This document shows positions 16,616-25,415 of a stretch of 41,890 nt of DNA, in pieces. The translations under genes and the position numbers were made by a program. The first letter of the stretch is position 1, and every line of letters starts with the position of its first letter. Below the pieces are notes generated by a model. It saw only the letters and a program-made list of their open reading frames with translations, did no database searches and was not told the origin of the DNA. This DNA comes from an uncultured Candidatus Poseidoniales archaeon. GTDB lineage: Archaea; Thermoplasmatota; Poseidoniia; Poseidoniales; Poseidoniaceae. The DNA lies in NCBI GenBank assembly GCA_902625885.1, contig CACODE010000013.1:1-41890 (forward strand), read 5' to 3'.

Positions 16616-16715
16616 GCCAGTCTTTTCCCGCTCCGTGGCCATAACCACACGGTAGCGTTGTCAACTCGCAGTGCACGGAGCAAACCTTAGATGGAACACC
16701 GAGCCCGTTCACGTC

Positions 16716-17777
16716 ATGGACATGAGTTCCAAAGTCGGGATTGACTCAAAACGAACCACTGCCGCCAGCGTGGCCATCGTTGGCGTGGTCGTCTACCTCG
16801 CCCTGGTCTATCTGAAGCCGATTCTGATGCCGTTGGCGATCGCCGTGCTTCTCTTTTTCCTCATCAAGCCGCCTGAACAGTACATCTACGCCAAGGTAGG
16901 CCACCGTGGTGTCTCCTATGGAACCGTCATCCTCACGTTCATCGTGTCGATGTACGTCATCTCCATTTTTCTTTACGAGCAGTTGACCGCGTTCGTTGAT
17001 GAGGTCCCGACCATTACCGAGAAGCTCGAAGAGAAACGACAACATTACGCCTCGTCGGATTTTTACGGTCTGGAAGTGATTTTTTCCGACTCGAGCTGGA
17101 TCGAGGTGCTCGCCTCACCAAGCAACATCGAAACGTTTGTTTTGGCGATTTTGGGCTCCTTGGGGGCCTTTGTTGGCACCATGGTGACGGTCCTCATTTT
17201 CCTTCTGTTCATCGTCCTTGAGGAACACACCATCGCCAAGCGCTTCCGCCAAGCGTTCCCTCAATCCACCGGTCGGGCCAGAAGCATCGTGAAGGATTCA
17301 ACCGAATCCATCAGCGCTTACGTTGTTTCAAAAGTTACCTGCAGTGGCGGGCAAGCCATCGTGATGACGCTCATCATTTCCCCCGTTGGGTTTGACATAC
17401 CGGGGTGGTTTTTGTTTGGTGTCCTCTGCTTCTTACTTGATTTCATCCCTATACTGGGGGCTCTTTTTGCAACCATTCCACCCGTTTTAATCGGCTTCAT
17501 CATGCTTGACCCGCTCATGGCGTTGCTCATGCTCGCCCTGTTGATCGGCAATCAGCAGATGTTCGGTTCGCTGGTTGAGCCCAACCTTTCCGGGGCGAAA
17601 ATCGGCATCTCTCCACTCGTTCTGCTGCTCACCGTCATGTTGTTTTCTCAAGTGTGGGGCATCGCCGGAGCCATCATTGGAGCACCGATGATCATCATGA
17701 TTCGTTTAATTCTTGACGAAAACGAGCGAACCCGTCCGGTCGCCATCATGATGGCCAACGACGTAGAAGAGGAGTGA
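16716..17777 (+). CDS. AI-2E family transporter (PerM/YdiK-like permease)
   Basis: A 353-aa polytopic membrane protein of the AI-2E transporter family. Two N-terminal helices (AIVGVVVYLALVYLKPILMPLAIAVLLFFLIKP), a long soluble loop (about 95-135), and a C-terminal helix cluster fit the family. Within the cluster, FGVLCFLLDFIPILGALFATIPPVLIGF holds the characteristic DFIPxxG motif. Family members have been linked to autoinducer-2 export and to Na+/H+ antiport, so no substrate is assigned. It lies 100 bp after nrdA on the same strand. The frame opens at 16671, but the ATG at 16716 (or 16722) gives the more usual short N-terminus. Confidence 0.85.
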   Translation: MDMSSKVGIDSKRTTAASVAIVGVVVYLALVYLKPILMPLAIAVLLFFLIKPPEQYIYAKVGHRGVSYGTVILTFIVSMYVISIFLYEQLTAFVDEVPTITEKLEEKRQHYASSDFYGLEVIFSDSSWIEVLASPSNIETFVLAILGSLGAFVGTMVTVLIFLLFIVLEEHTIAKRFRQAFPQSTGRARSIVKDSTESISAYVVSKVTCSGGQAIVMTLIISPVGFDIPGWFLFGVLCFLLDFIPILGALFATIPPVLIGFIMLDPLMALLMLALLIGNQQMFGSLVEPNLSGAKIGISPLVLLLTVMLFSQVWGIAGAIIGAPMIIMIRLILDENERTRPVAIMMANDVEEE

Positions 17778-17837
17778 TTCGAATATTGCTGACCGTGCGG
17801 TCCTCATGAATGTGTTTTGATTGGAAAAATAAACAAA

Positions 17838-18236
17838 TCAAAAAGGGCTGAAAAGAATAAGCAAAAGAGTGAGGAACAAAACCGAGACAACAATCACGAG
17901 CCACGAAATGAATTGGGCAATCTTGGCCGTGGTGGCATCAGGGTGCCCCGGATAGTGGTCTGTTATTTTGCGGGCTGAGTTGGCCATAAGCAACGAAGGA
18001 ACGGCCAACAATATCCCACCAAAAACGAGACTAACGATGGCCAACACAAGCGAAAAGGTGGCGTTGGTGCTCGGCAGTGTGGTTACGGCCGGAAGGCTTG
18101 ATATCGGCGGATTGTACTGGTGATTGAAGGATTGAGGATTGTTCTGAGTTTGCAAATTTCCAATCAATATGGGTGCCGAAGGTGGCGAAGAATCGTCCTC
18201 TGTGCCCTTCAACGGGGAAGTCGCCTCGGAGTTCAT
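17838..18236 (-). CDS. Small two-helix membrane protein, CD225/dispanin-like
   Basis: A 132-aa protein with a Pro/Asn/Ser-rich N-terminal half. Two membrane helices (FSLVLAIVSLVFGGILLAV and FISWLVIVVSVLFLTLLLIL) are joined by a short polar loop (MANSARKITDHYPGHPDATTAKIAQ). This layout, with the small-residue first helix and a basic/Ala-rich loop, resembles the CD225 (dispanin) or DUF4190 families. The match is by pattern only. It lies 75 bp downstream of the E3 gene on the same strand and may be the last gene of that operon. It faces the AI-2E permease gene convergently. Confidence 0.65.
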   Translation of the reverse strand: MNSEATSPLKGTEDDSSPPSAPILIGNLQTQNNPQSFNHQYNPPISSLPAVTTLPSTNATFSLVLAIVSLVFGGILLAVPSLLMANSARKITDHYPGHPDATTAKIAQFISWLVIVVSVLFLTLLLILFSPF

Positions 18237-18311
18237 TGTTGGTTCTCAGGCTACCATCGTTCAAAGGATTTGGCCCGCTGCTCGATTTCCGGCACGGCTT
18301 CATTGCCCCCA

Positions 18312-19745
18312 TCACATCTTGTGGATGGCATGCCCCAGTGTGTCAAGCACGGCTTCGTGCGTCATCTCGGTCATGGTTGGGTGAGCGTGTATGGTGTGAG
18401 CGATGTCCTCCAAGACAGCGCCCATTTCGAGGGCCAAAGTCCACTCTCCAACCAGTTCGCTGATGTGGGTGCCGACGCCTTGTATACCGAGGATGCGGTG
18501 ATCGTCTTCCCGAGCAACCACACGGACGAAACCTCCGGTCTTTTCCGCCTCTTGGGTCAACGAGCGACCGTTGGCAGCAAGCGGGAATTTTCCGGTGATG
18601 ATGGGATGGCCGGCTTCTTTGGCCTGTTCGGGTGAAAGGCCTACCGAGACAATCTCCGGTTCGGTGAACACGATGGCCGGCACGCCCACGGGGTCGTAGG
18701 CACGCTTGTGCCCAGCGATGAGTTCTGCGACCATCTCTCCTTGGAAGGAAGCCGTGTGCGCCAGCATCTCGCCGAGGTCGCACAAATCGCCGATGGCGTA
18801 AACACCCTTCATGTTCGTCTCGCAGCGCTCGTTGACTTTGACATAGCCTCGCTCGTCAATGGCGACGCCTGTCGCCTCAAGTCCCGACGAGGCGGGCTTT
18901 CTGCCGACGGTGACAAGGACCTTGTCAGCCACAAGGTGTTGCATCTTCTTCTCGTCTTTTTCGTTTTTGTCGATAAAGTTGAGTTTCACTTTGCCACCTT
19001 TGGCCTTCTCAACACCTTTAGCAAACACACCGGTGTGCACCTTGACCTTGTTTTTCTTCAGGAACAACTCAAGCGGTCGCCTCAGTTCTTTGTCAAACAG
19101 GGGAAGCACCGAGTCCATCGCTTCAACGATGGTAACTTCAGACCCGAGCATACGGAACGTGATGCCAAGTTCAAGGCCGATGTAGCCTCCTCCAACGACA
19201 ACAACGTGTTCAGGTAGCGTCGTCAAGGACAGCGCTTCTCTGGAAGAGAGCACGTTGTCGCTAAACGGCATGAAGGGCAGTTCGATGGGCACGGAGCCTT
19301 GCGCCATGACCACGTGGTCTGCTTGGATGATGGTGGCGTCCTTACCTTCGCCCACCTTCACCGTCTTGGCGTCCTGGAAGACCGCCCAACCCGCAACGAG
19401 TTCCGCTCCGGCATTTTTCAGCAGCGCTTCAACGCCCTTGTTGAGGCGGTCAACGATGCCTTCCTTCCAGCCGACGAGGTTTTCCATGACCAGTTCAGCT
19501 GGTCCAGGTATTGAGATACCCATGTGGCCGTCTTTTTTGGCGTGTTTCTCGAGGTTGTGGAAAGTGTGAGCGGCATGAATCAGGGCTTTGCTGGGAATGC
19601 ATCCACGGATCAGGCAGGTGCCGCCAGCTCGTTCGCCTTCCACGATGATGGTGCTGAGGCCGAGTTGGGCCGAGCGAATCGCCGCAACGTAGCCTCCTGG
19701 TCCTGCGCCGACCACAAGAACTTGACATTTTTTGGTCTTCATCAT
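18312..19745 (-). CDS. lpdA: Dihydrolipoyl dehydrogenase (E3)
   Basis: E3 reoxidises the dihydrolipoyl arm of the 2-oxoacid dehydrogenase complex, passing electrons through FAD to NAD+. The 477-aa length is normal. The FAD-binding motif VVGAGPGGYVAAIRSAQLG is near the N-terminus. The redox disulfide is Cys44/Cys49 in GGTCLIRGCIPSKAL. VVVGGGYIGLELG binds NAD, GVYAIGDL is the second FAD motif, and HAHPTMTEMTHEA is the C-terminal His-x-x-x-x-Glu interface motif. A TGAGGG site precedes an ATG-ATG pair; either Met could start. It begins 6 bp after the E2 stop and belongs to the same operon. Confidence 0.96.
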   Translation of the reverse strand: MMKTKKCQVLVVGAGPGGYVAAIRSAQLGLSTIIVEGERAGGTCLIRGCIPSKALIHAAHTFHNLEKHAKKDGHMGISIPGPAELVMENLVGWKEGIVDRLNKGVEALLKNAGAELVAGWAVFQDAKTVKVGEGKDATIIQADHVVMAQGSVPIELPFMPFSDNVLSSREALSLTTLPEHVVVVGGGYIGLELGITFRMLGSEVTIVEAMDSVLPLFDKELRRPLELFLKKNKVKVHTGVFAKGVEKAKGGKVKLNFIDKNEKDEKKMQHLVADKVLVTVGRKPASSGLEATGVAIDERGYVKVNERCETNMKGVYAIGDLCDLGEMLAHTASFQGEMVAELIAGHKRAYDPVGVPAIVFTEPEIVSVGLSPEQAKEAGHPIITGKFPLAANGRSLTQEAEKTGGFVRVVAREDDHRILGIQGVGTHISELVGEWTLALEMGAVLEDIAHTIHAHPTMTEMTHEAVLDTLGHAIHKM

Positions 19746-19751
19746 TGACCC

Positions 19752-21032
19752 TCACATGAAAATGGTGGCTGGGTGCTCGAGATAGGATTTGATGAGTTGC
19801 ACCAAACTTGCACCGTCGTGCCCGTCGACCACTCGATGGTCCCATGAGGACGAGAGGTTCATGATTCGTCGTACGACGACTTGACCGTTTTTCACCACTG
19901 GTCGCTCTTTGGCGTTGTGAACGCCCAAGATTCCTACCTCGGGTTTGTTGATGATAGGTGTGGCCCCAAGTCCGCCAAGTCGACCAAGGCTGGTGATGGT
20001 GAACGTGGAACCGCTGAGGTCCTCAACACCCGCTTTGCCGTCCCTGGTCGCTTGCGTCACCCTTGTCATTTCTGCGGCAGACTGCCAAATGTCCATGGCC
20101 TCAACATGCTTGACGACGGGCACGTACAACCCTCGGTCGGTCTGCGTGGCGATGCCGAGATGGATGGCCTCGTGGCGGGTGACAACGCCGGCTTCGTCAT
20201 CGTAGAGGGCGTTGCATTCCGGGCGCTGAGCCAGCGCTTTGACGAGGGCTTGCATAATGAACGGCAAGTAGGTCAACTTCGGTGCGCCATCCGGTCGGGT
20301 GGCGTTGAGATGCTGGCGAAGGGATTCAAGTTCGGTGATGTCCACTTCTTCGAAGTAGGAAAAGTGCGGAATCGTGCTGTAGGACGCCATCATGCCGTCG
20401 GCAATCTTGCGTCTTAGGCCGATGACTTTGATGTCCTCCGTGCCCGTACGGGCCACTTTTGGAACGCCGCCAATCGGCATGCTCGCCGTGGCTCCTGTGG
20501 CACCACCGGCGATGTGACGGTCGAGGTCGGCATGGCTGATGCGGCCCGCTGGTCCTGAACCAGCGACCAGTTGGAGGTCGATGTTGGCCGCACGGGCTCG
20601 TTGCCGAACGGCTGGCGAGGCGAGCGCCTTCGTCCCTGCTGCGCGCTGGACGGGGGCGGTGGTTGCCGGCGCTGGTGCAGGAGGCGTTTTCACAGGTGCC
20701 GGTTTTTCTTCGACAACCGGTGCAGGAACTTCTTGAACGGGTTCGACCGTTTCCTCCTTTTCTTCCGTCTCTGCCGAGGCGTTTCCTTCGCCTTCAACAT
20801 CAAAGACGATGCAAACACCGCCAACAGGAATGATGTCGCCGGCATCACCGACCAAACTGGCGACGGTTCCGTCGCAAGGTGCGGGAATTTCCACGGTAGC
20901 TTTGTCGGTCATCACGGAAAGAATTGGATCGTCTTCCTTGACGGTGTCACCCACAGCCACCATCCATTCAACGATTTCACCTTCAACAACGCCTTCGCCG
21001 ATATCGGGCAGCTTAAATTCAAATTTTCCCAT
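19752..21032 (-). CDS. 2-oxoacid dehydrogenase complex, dihydrolipoyl acyltransferase (E2)
   Basis: A 426-aa E2 core protein. Residues 1-80 form one lipoyl domain, with the modified lysine K44 in SVMTDKATVEIPAP. A Pro/Ala/Glu-rich linker follows. A peripheral-subunit-binding domain lies at about 136-174 (ASPAVRQRARAANIDL, then GPAGRISHADL). The acyltransferase domain ends with SSSWDHRVVDGHDGA, where H399 and D403 are catalytic. Given the branched-chain-like E1 genes beside it, it probably carries branched acyl groups. It starts 2 bp after the E1beta stop with a GAGGAA ribosome-binding site, and E3 follows by 6 bp. Confidence 0.94.
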   Translation of the reverse strand: MGKFEFKLPDIGEGVVEGEIVEWMVAVGDTVKEDDPILSVMTDKATVEIPAPCDGTVASLVGDAGDIIPVGGVCIVFDVEGEGNASAETEEKEETVEPVQEVPAPVVEEKPAPVKTPPAPAPATTAPVQRAAGTKALASPAVRQRARAANIDLQLVAGSGPAGRISHADLDRHIAGGATGATASMPIGGVPKVARTGTEDIKVIGLRRKIADGMMASYSTIPHFSYFEEVDITELESLRQHLNATRPDGAPKLTYLPFIMQALVKALAQRPECNALYDDEAGVVTRHEAIHLGIATQTDRGLYVPVVKHVEAMDIWQSAAEMTRVTQATRDGKAGVEDLSGSTFTITSLGRLGGLGATPIINKPEVGILGVHNAKERPVVKNGQVVVRRIMNLSSSWDHRVVDGHDGASLVQLIKSYLEHPATIFM

Positions 21033-21034
21033 GT

Positions 21035-22045
21035 CTATTCCTCTTGTGTTCTTCGTATGGCTTCGGCAATCCTCTCAGGGCTGGGAAGGTAGTCCCATTC
21101 CGTCGTGTGAGGGAACGGCGTGTCCCACCCAGTAACCCGTTCAATGGGTGCTTCGAGATGATAGAAACATCGCTCTTGGATGGATGCGCTCATTTCGGCA
21201 CCGAAGCCGCTGGTTTTCGGCGCTTCATGGACGATGACGCACCGACCGGTCTTCTTGACCGAGTTGACCACAGCGTCCCTGTCCCACGGGACGAGTGTTT
21301 GCAAATCGATGAGTTCGCAGTCCACGCCGGAATCTTCGATGGCTTTCTGGCAAACATGCACCATGGCTCCCCAAGCGATCACGGTGCAGGCTTGACCTTC
21401 GATGACCACGTCCGCCTGTTCAAGCGGTATGCTGTAGTACTCCTCGGGGACCTCGCCGTCGGGATGGCTGTTCCAGGTCGGTACGTTGTGTGGGTCGCCG
21501 TAGAACGGTCCTCGATAGCAGCGTTTTGGTTCAAAGAAAATAACCGGGTCGTTGCATTCGATGGCGCTTGTGAGCAAGCCCTTGGCGTTTCTTGGGTTTG
21601 AGCAGTACACGACCTTCAGGCCGGGTGTGTGGGTGAATTGAGCTTCGGGGGATTGGGAATGGTGATGGCCGCCTTTGATACCGCCTCCTGCAGGCGTTCT
21701 GAAGGTGACGGGCGTCGAGAATTCTCCGCCAGAGCGGTGCCGCAGTTTGGCAATTTCGTTGACGATTTGGTCGTAAGCCGGGAAGATGTAATCCGCAAAT
21801 TGGATTTCAGCCACGGGTCGCAAACCGTTGATGCCCATGCCCATGGCGATGGCTGCGATGCCGCCTTCGGCCAGCGGTGAATCGAACACGCGGTGGGGTC
21901 CGTACTTTTCCTGAAGCCCTGCTGTCACACGGAACACGCCACCAAAGTAGCCAACGTCTTCTCCGAAAATAACGACGTTTGGGTCTCGCTCAAGTTGGTG
22001 CTCAAGAGCGGAATTCAGTGCGGCGATCATGTTCATTTTGGCCAT
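21035..22045 (-). CDS. 2-oxoacid dehydrogenase E1 component, beta subunit (branched-chain type)
   Basis: A 336-aa E1 beta subunit of a thiamine-diphosphate-dependent 2-oxoacid dehydrogenase. VIFGEDVGYFGGVFRVTAGL, SPLAEGGIAAIAMGMGINGL, EIQFADYIFPAYDQIVNE and SQSPEAQFTHTPGLKVV are the family stretches. The EIQFADYIFPA...DQIVNE form and FFEPKRCYRGPFY are closer to branched-chain 2-oxoacid dehydrogenases (BCKDH) than to pyruvate dehydrogenase. A perfect GAGGTGAT ribosome-binding site precedes the ATG, 9 bp after the alpha-subunit stop. Substrate assignment (branched-chain oxoacids rather than pyruvate) is inferred. Confidence 0.93.
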   Translation of the reverse strand: MAKMNMIAALNSALEHQLERDPNVVIFGEDVGYFGGVFRVTAGLQEKYGPHRVFDSPLAEGGIAAIAMGMGINGLRPVAEIQFADYIFPAYDQIVNEIAKLRHRSGGEFSTPVTFRTPAGGGIKGGHHHSQSPEAQFTHTPGLKVVYCSNPRNAKGLLTSAIECNDPVIFFEPKRCYRGPFYGDPHNVPTWNSHPDGEVPEEYYSIPLEQADVVIEGQACTVIAWGAMVHVCQKAIEDSGVDCELIDLQTLVPWDRDAVVNSVKKTGRCVIVHEAPKTSGFGAEMSASIQERCFYHLEAPIERVTGWDTPFPHTTEWDYLPSPERIAEAIRRTQEE

Positions 22046-22054
22046 GGTATCACC

Positions 22055-23296
22055 TCACTTTCCGAGTTCCTCTCTTTGTTCTTGAACATGCCAAGGTACC
22101 GTTTCGTAGACTTCTGTGAAGATGGTCGAGGCGGGTGGGTAGGGGCCCGAGGCGAGGTCGCCAAACTCGCAAGCAGCCTTGTAGGCTGACATGACTTCGG
22201 CGTCAATCTTCTCTGCAAGCGCCTTGTCTTTCTTTTCGTCCCAAACACCGATGTTCATGAGGTGGTCACGCAGTCGCTCAACAGGGTCGCCTCCAGGCCA
22301 GCATTCAAACTCGTTGCCGGGTCTGTAAGCGGATGGGTCGTCCGAGGAGGAGTGCGCACCCGCTCTGTAGGTGTAGACTTCGATGTGGGTTGGTCCAAGA
22401 CCGGCTGAAGCGCGTTCCCGGGCCCACTGTGTGACGCTGTAAAGTGCCAAGAAATCGTTGCCGTCAACCCGCAGCGAGGGAATGTCATAGGCCAATCCAC
22501 GCTCGGCGAAGGTTCGCCCGCCCGTGGCCAAGGAAACGTGGGTTGAGATCGCCCACTGGTTGTTGACGACGTTGAGGATCACTGGCGGCTTGAACGTCGA
22601 GGCGAAATTCAGGGCGTAGTGGTAATCGCCTTGCGCTGATGTACCGTCGCCAAGCCACGTTATGCACGCTTCGTCATCGCCTTTGTAGGCGCTGGCCATG
22701 GCCACACCAACCGCTTGCGAAAATTGCGTGCCAACCGGCGAGGAAATGGAAATGAAACGGCCTTCACGCCAGGTGTAGTGGACCGGCATTTGGCGCCCAC
22801 GCACGTTGTCTTCGGTGTTGCCGATGCAGTGGCAAATCATGCTGACCATGTCTCTTCCCCTGACGAATTGAGCTCCCGGTTGTCGATAAGACGGGAAGAG
22901 CCAATCCTGTTCTTTGAGCGCCATGGTCTGCGCAATAGCGATGGCCTCCTCGCCGTAGGATCGCATGTAGAAGGAGAGTTTGCCCGTTCGCTGCATCTTC
23001 ATCATTCGGTCGTCAAAAATGCGCAGGCGCATCATGTATTCGAGGCCCTGAATGAGGGTTTCCGCGTCGAGGTTTGGGTCCCACTCCCCTTTGGCTTCAC
23101 CATCATCGGTCAACACCCGAATGAGGCCTTTGGCGTGAGCCGCCGTGTCTTCGGTTGCGCAGGAAGCCGGGTCCGGTCGCCCAAGGTCCTCGGGCTGTTC
23201 TTTGAACGAACCCCCAAAACTCGGTTCGTCTCCCGGCCGGAACGGAGCGACACCAATCGTGTATGGTGTGGTGGTAACCGTGCTTCGTTCCGTCAT
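22055..23296 (-). CDS. 2-oxoacid dehydrogenase E1 component, alpha subunit (branched-chain type)
   Basis: A 413-aa E1 alpha subunit. The thiamine-diphosphate motif runs from GDGTSAQGDYHYALNF to NVVNNQWAIS. Other landmarks are MQRTGKLSFYMRSYGEEA, FPSYRQPGAQFVRG, GRQMPVHYTWREGRFISISS, and the phosphorylation-loop-like YRAGAHSSSDDPSAYR. HSSSDDPSAYR and GRQMPVHY are typical of branched-chain 2-oxoacid dehydrogenase alpha subunits. It starts 9 bp after lipA with GAGGTGA overlapping the end of that gene, so lipoate synthase and its client enzyme are translationally linked. The N-terminal 70 residues are an acidic, poorly conserved extension. Confidence 0.93.
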   Translation of the reverse strand: MTERSTVTTTPYTIGVAPFRPGDEPSFGGSFKEQPEDLGRPDPASCATEDTAAHAKGLIRVLTDDGEAKGEWDPNLDAETLIQGLEYMMRLRIFDDRMMKMQRTGKLSFYMRSYGEEAIAIAQTMALKEQDWLFPSYRQPGAQFVRGRDMVSMICHCIGNTEDNVRGRQMPVHYTWREGRFISISSPVGTQFSQAVGVAMASAYKGDDEACITWLGDGTSAQGDYHYALNFASTFKPPVILNVVNNQWAISTHVSLATGGRTFAERGLAYDIPSLRVDGNDFLALYSVTQWARERASAGLGPTHIEVYTYRAGAHSSSDDPSAYRPGNEFECWPGGDPVERLRDHLMNIGVWDEKKDKALAEKIDAEVMSAYKAACEFGDLASGPYPPASTIFTEVYETVPWHVQEQREELGK

Positions 23297-23305
23297 TGTT
23301 TCACC

Positions 23306-24322
23306 TCAGATGACTTCCGCCTTAAGGGGTGCCGGTGGAGGGATTTGGGTCCTCGCCACTCGCACAAAGGCACCGAGCATGGTTTCGGTGTTGTTTGGGT
23401 CTTGTGTTTTTCTGACCAACAGACCGGCTTTGTAGGACGAGCGCACCAACGGGCCGCTGGCGACACCTGAGAAGCCCAATCGGATGGCGGTCTCCGCCCA
23501 TTCGTCGTACATCTTGGGGTCGGGGAAGCGGTCGACGGGCAAGTGCTTGCTCGAAGGGGCGAGGTATTGCCCGATGGTGACCAAATCCACGCCTGCTTCT
23601 CGCAACAACACCAAGGCTTCGTCAATTTCTTCGTCCCGCTCGCCAACCCCAACCATCAACGACGATTTCGTGATGATGTCGGGTCGCAATCTCTTGGCTT
23701 CCCTCAGTATCGAGAGCGATTGCGTGAAGGAAGCCCTGACGTCGCGCACCGTTCGGTCGAGGCGCGGCACGCACTCCACGTTGTGGGCAAAGACCGACAA
23801 GGGGCTGTCTTCCAAGAGGTGGGCCAGCGCCTCGAGATCGCCTGCAAGGTCGGAGCAGAGGAGCTCCAAGGTCAGTTCCGGGCTGCGTTCAGCAACAGCG
23901 GCGATGCATTTCTTGTAATGGTCGGCTCCGCTGTCCAGAAGATCGTCCCTGTTGACAACGGTGATCACGGCGTGTCGAAGGTTCATTGAAGCCACGGCGT
24001 CAGCCAGATGCTGCGGCTCGTCGGCTTCGAGGGGTGGAGGGCGACTGACGGTCCCCACAGCGCAGAATTTGCACCCCCTGGTGCATTCTTGTCCGGCCAC
24101 CATGAAGGTGGCATCGCCGCTCGCCCAGCAATCGTGGATGTTGGGGCAGCGTGCCTCTTCGCAGACCGTGTGGAGTTTGTTGTCTTTCACAGCGGCTTTT
24201 GTTGTGTTGAAGACGGCCTGCTGCTCTCCATTTGGCAGCCTGGTTCGGAACCAATCCGGCAGGCGTTTCTTCGGCTTCACCTGCGGTGATGCCGTCGCCA
24301 TTGGGAGATGTTTTACCGGCAT
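23306..24322 (-). CDS. lipA: Lipoyl synthase
   Basis: A radical-SAM enzyme that inserts two sulfurs into the octanoyl chain on the lipoyl domain. The auxiliary cluster cysteines are in VCEEARCPNIHDCW (C54, C59, C65 counted from ATG 24322), and the SAM cluster CTRGCKFC is at C80, C84 and C87. The C-terminal GPLVRSSYKAG holds the conserved Ser that ligates the auxiliary cluster. The frame opens at 24409. I favour the ATG at 24322, which has AGAGG upstream, but 24358 and 24301 are possible. It is first in the operon lipA-E1alpha-E1beta-E2-E3 and divergent from the SDR gene. Bacterial-type LipA in an archaeon is notable. Confidence 0.94.
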   Translation of the reverse strand: MPVKHLPMATASPQVKPKKRLPDWFRTRLPNGEQQAVFNTTKAAVKDNKLHTVCEEARCPNIHDCWASGDATFMVAGQECTRGCKFCAVGTVSRPPPLEADEPQHLADAVASMNLRHAVITVVNRDDLLDSGADHYKKCIAAVAERSPELTLELLCSDLAGDLEALAHLLEDSPLSVFAHNVECVPRLDRTVRDVRASFTQSLSILREAKRLRPDIITKSSLMVGVGERDEEIDEALVLLREAGVDLVTIGQYLAPSSKHLPVDRFPDPKMYDEWAETAIRLGFSGVASGPLVRSSYKAGLLVRKTQDPNNTETMLGAFVRVARTQIPPPAPLKAEVI

Positions 24323-24446
24323 GAGGTGCGCCTCTATGTTGCCCCAGTTGTTGGACATCAAAAAGGTGTGTGGGTCGCTTGGCGCCTGCCATACGCTCTC
24401 CAACGCCAATACGAGCCTTCATGAATTGAATTGACCAGCGTGAACT

Positions 24447-25187
24447 GTGGAAGACAAGGTCGTTCTCATCACCGGTGCGGGACAGCGCTTGGGTGCGGCC
24501 GCTGCTGCCATGCTTATGGACGCTGGATGCCACGTTTTGATTCACGTGCGCTCTTCCGTGGCCGAAGCGAACGCCATTGTCGACGCAGCCACGGCTCGCA
24601 ACGGGTCCGTTTGTGGCACGGTGCTGACGGCCGACTTAACGAAAGACGACCAGGTTGACGCCTTGATTAGCGATGTCAAAAACCACCCGCTCGTGGAAGC
24701 CAACGGTCTCTTTGGACTTGTCCACAATGCCTCGTTCTATAGCCAAGGAGATTTTGAAACCATACCGCTGGAAACCTACCGTTCCCTCAACCGACTTCAC
24801 ATGGAGGCTCCCTATCACCTCACGCAGTCGCTCTTGCCCGAGATGGAACGAGCAGGCGGCTCGGTGGTCGCCATCGTGGACACGTCTTGGGGCCGTGCAT
24901 GGGAAGGTTTGGCGCACTACACGTCCAGCAAGGCCGGTTTGCGCCAATTGATGCTGAACCTCGCCGGAGAATTGAGCGGTCGCATCCGTGTCAATTGTCT
25001 GGCTCCCGGAGCCATCATGGCGGCGGATTGGGAGGCCGAACACTTTGCCCGCGTTTTGGAAAAGGTGCCGCTGGGTCGTTCAGGCGAGGCAAAAGACATC
25101 GCCAACGGCGTTCAGTTCCTTCTCACCCACGGGTCCATCACCGGTAATGTCCTTCACGTGGACGGTGGCTGGACGCTGAACGAATGA
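24447..25187 (+). CDS. Short-chain dehydrogenase/reductase, pteridine-reductase-like
   Basis: A 246-aa classical SDR starting with GTG. NAD(P) binding is by VVLITGAGQRLGAAAA. LFGLVHNASFYSQGDF replaces the common NNAG with HNAS, as in FolM/PTR1-type pteridine reductases. The catalytic region is IVDTSWGRAWEGLAHYTSSKAGLRQL (Tyr-x-x-x-Lys, with Asp/Thr near the usual Ser). LNLAGELSGRIRVNCLAPGAI and LHVDGGW complete the fold. It may reduce dihydromonapterin or dihydrobiopterin, which would fit folB at the other end of the window. Other SDR substrates remain possible. Confidence 0.8.
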   Translation: MEDKVVLITGAGQRLGAAAAAMLMDAGCHVLIHVRSSVAEANAIVDAATARNGSVCGTVLTADLTKDDQVDALISDVKNHPLVEANGLFGLVHNASFYSQGDFETIPLETYRSLNRLHMEAPYHLTQSLLPEMERAGGSVVAIVDTSWGRAWEGLAHYTSSKAGLRQLMLNLAGELSGRIRVNCLAPGAIMAADWEAEHFARVLEKVPLGRSGEAKDIANGVQFLLTHGSITGNVLHVDGGWTLNE

Positions 25188-25229
25188 GGAGGTTCCTTCA
25201 AGTGCCACATCCTAGCGTGTTCACTACAC

Positions 25230-25316
25230 GCAGGGGTGGCTGAGTTGGTCAAAGGCGCCGGGCTTAAGATCCGGTCTCGTATGAGTTCGTGGGTTCGGAT
25301 CCCACCCCCTGCACCA
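25230..25316 (+). tRNA. tRNA-Leu (anticodon UAA), CCA encoded
   Basis: Acceptor stem GCAGGGG (25230-25236) pairs with CCCCTGC (25306-25312), followed by discriminator A and a genomic CCA (25314-25316). The anticodon stem CCGGG/TCCGG encloses loop CTTAAGA, giving anticodon TAA, which reads UUA. A long variable arm (CTCG...) marks a class II tRNA as expected for Leu. The T arm is GTGGG-TTCGGAT-CCCAC. No intron is seen. Confidence 0.95.
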
Positions 25317-25350
25317 CAATCGGTCTGCTGATGGACGGTTGAGATGGTCC

Positions 25351-25356
25351 TTTTTT
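25351..25356 (+). terminator. T-rich terminator after tRNA-Leu
   Basis: A run of six T lies about 35 bp after the tRNA 3' end, preceded by GATGGTCC. Archaeal RNA polymerase stops at oligo-T without needing a hairpin, so this is a plausible stop for the tRNA transcript before the surface-protein gene begins at 25416. Confidence 0.4.
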
Positions 25357-25415
25357 CGCACAAACCATACAAAACCGTTTAACCCTCCCTTGACCACGGC
25401 GAATCGGTGGACTTG

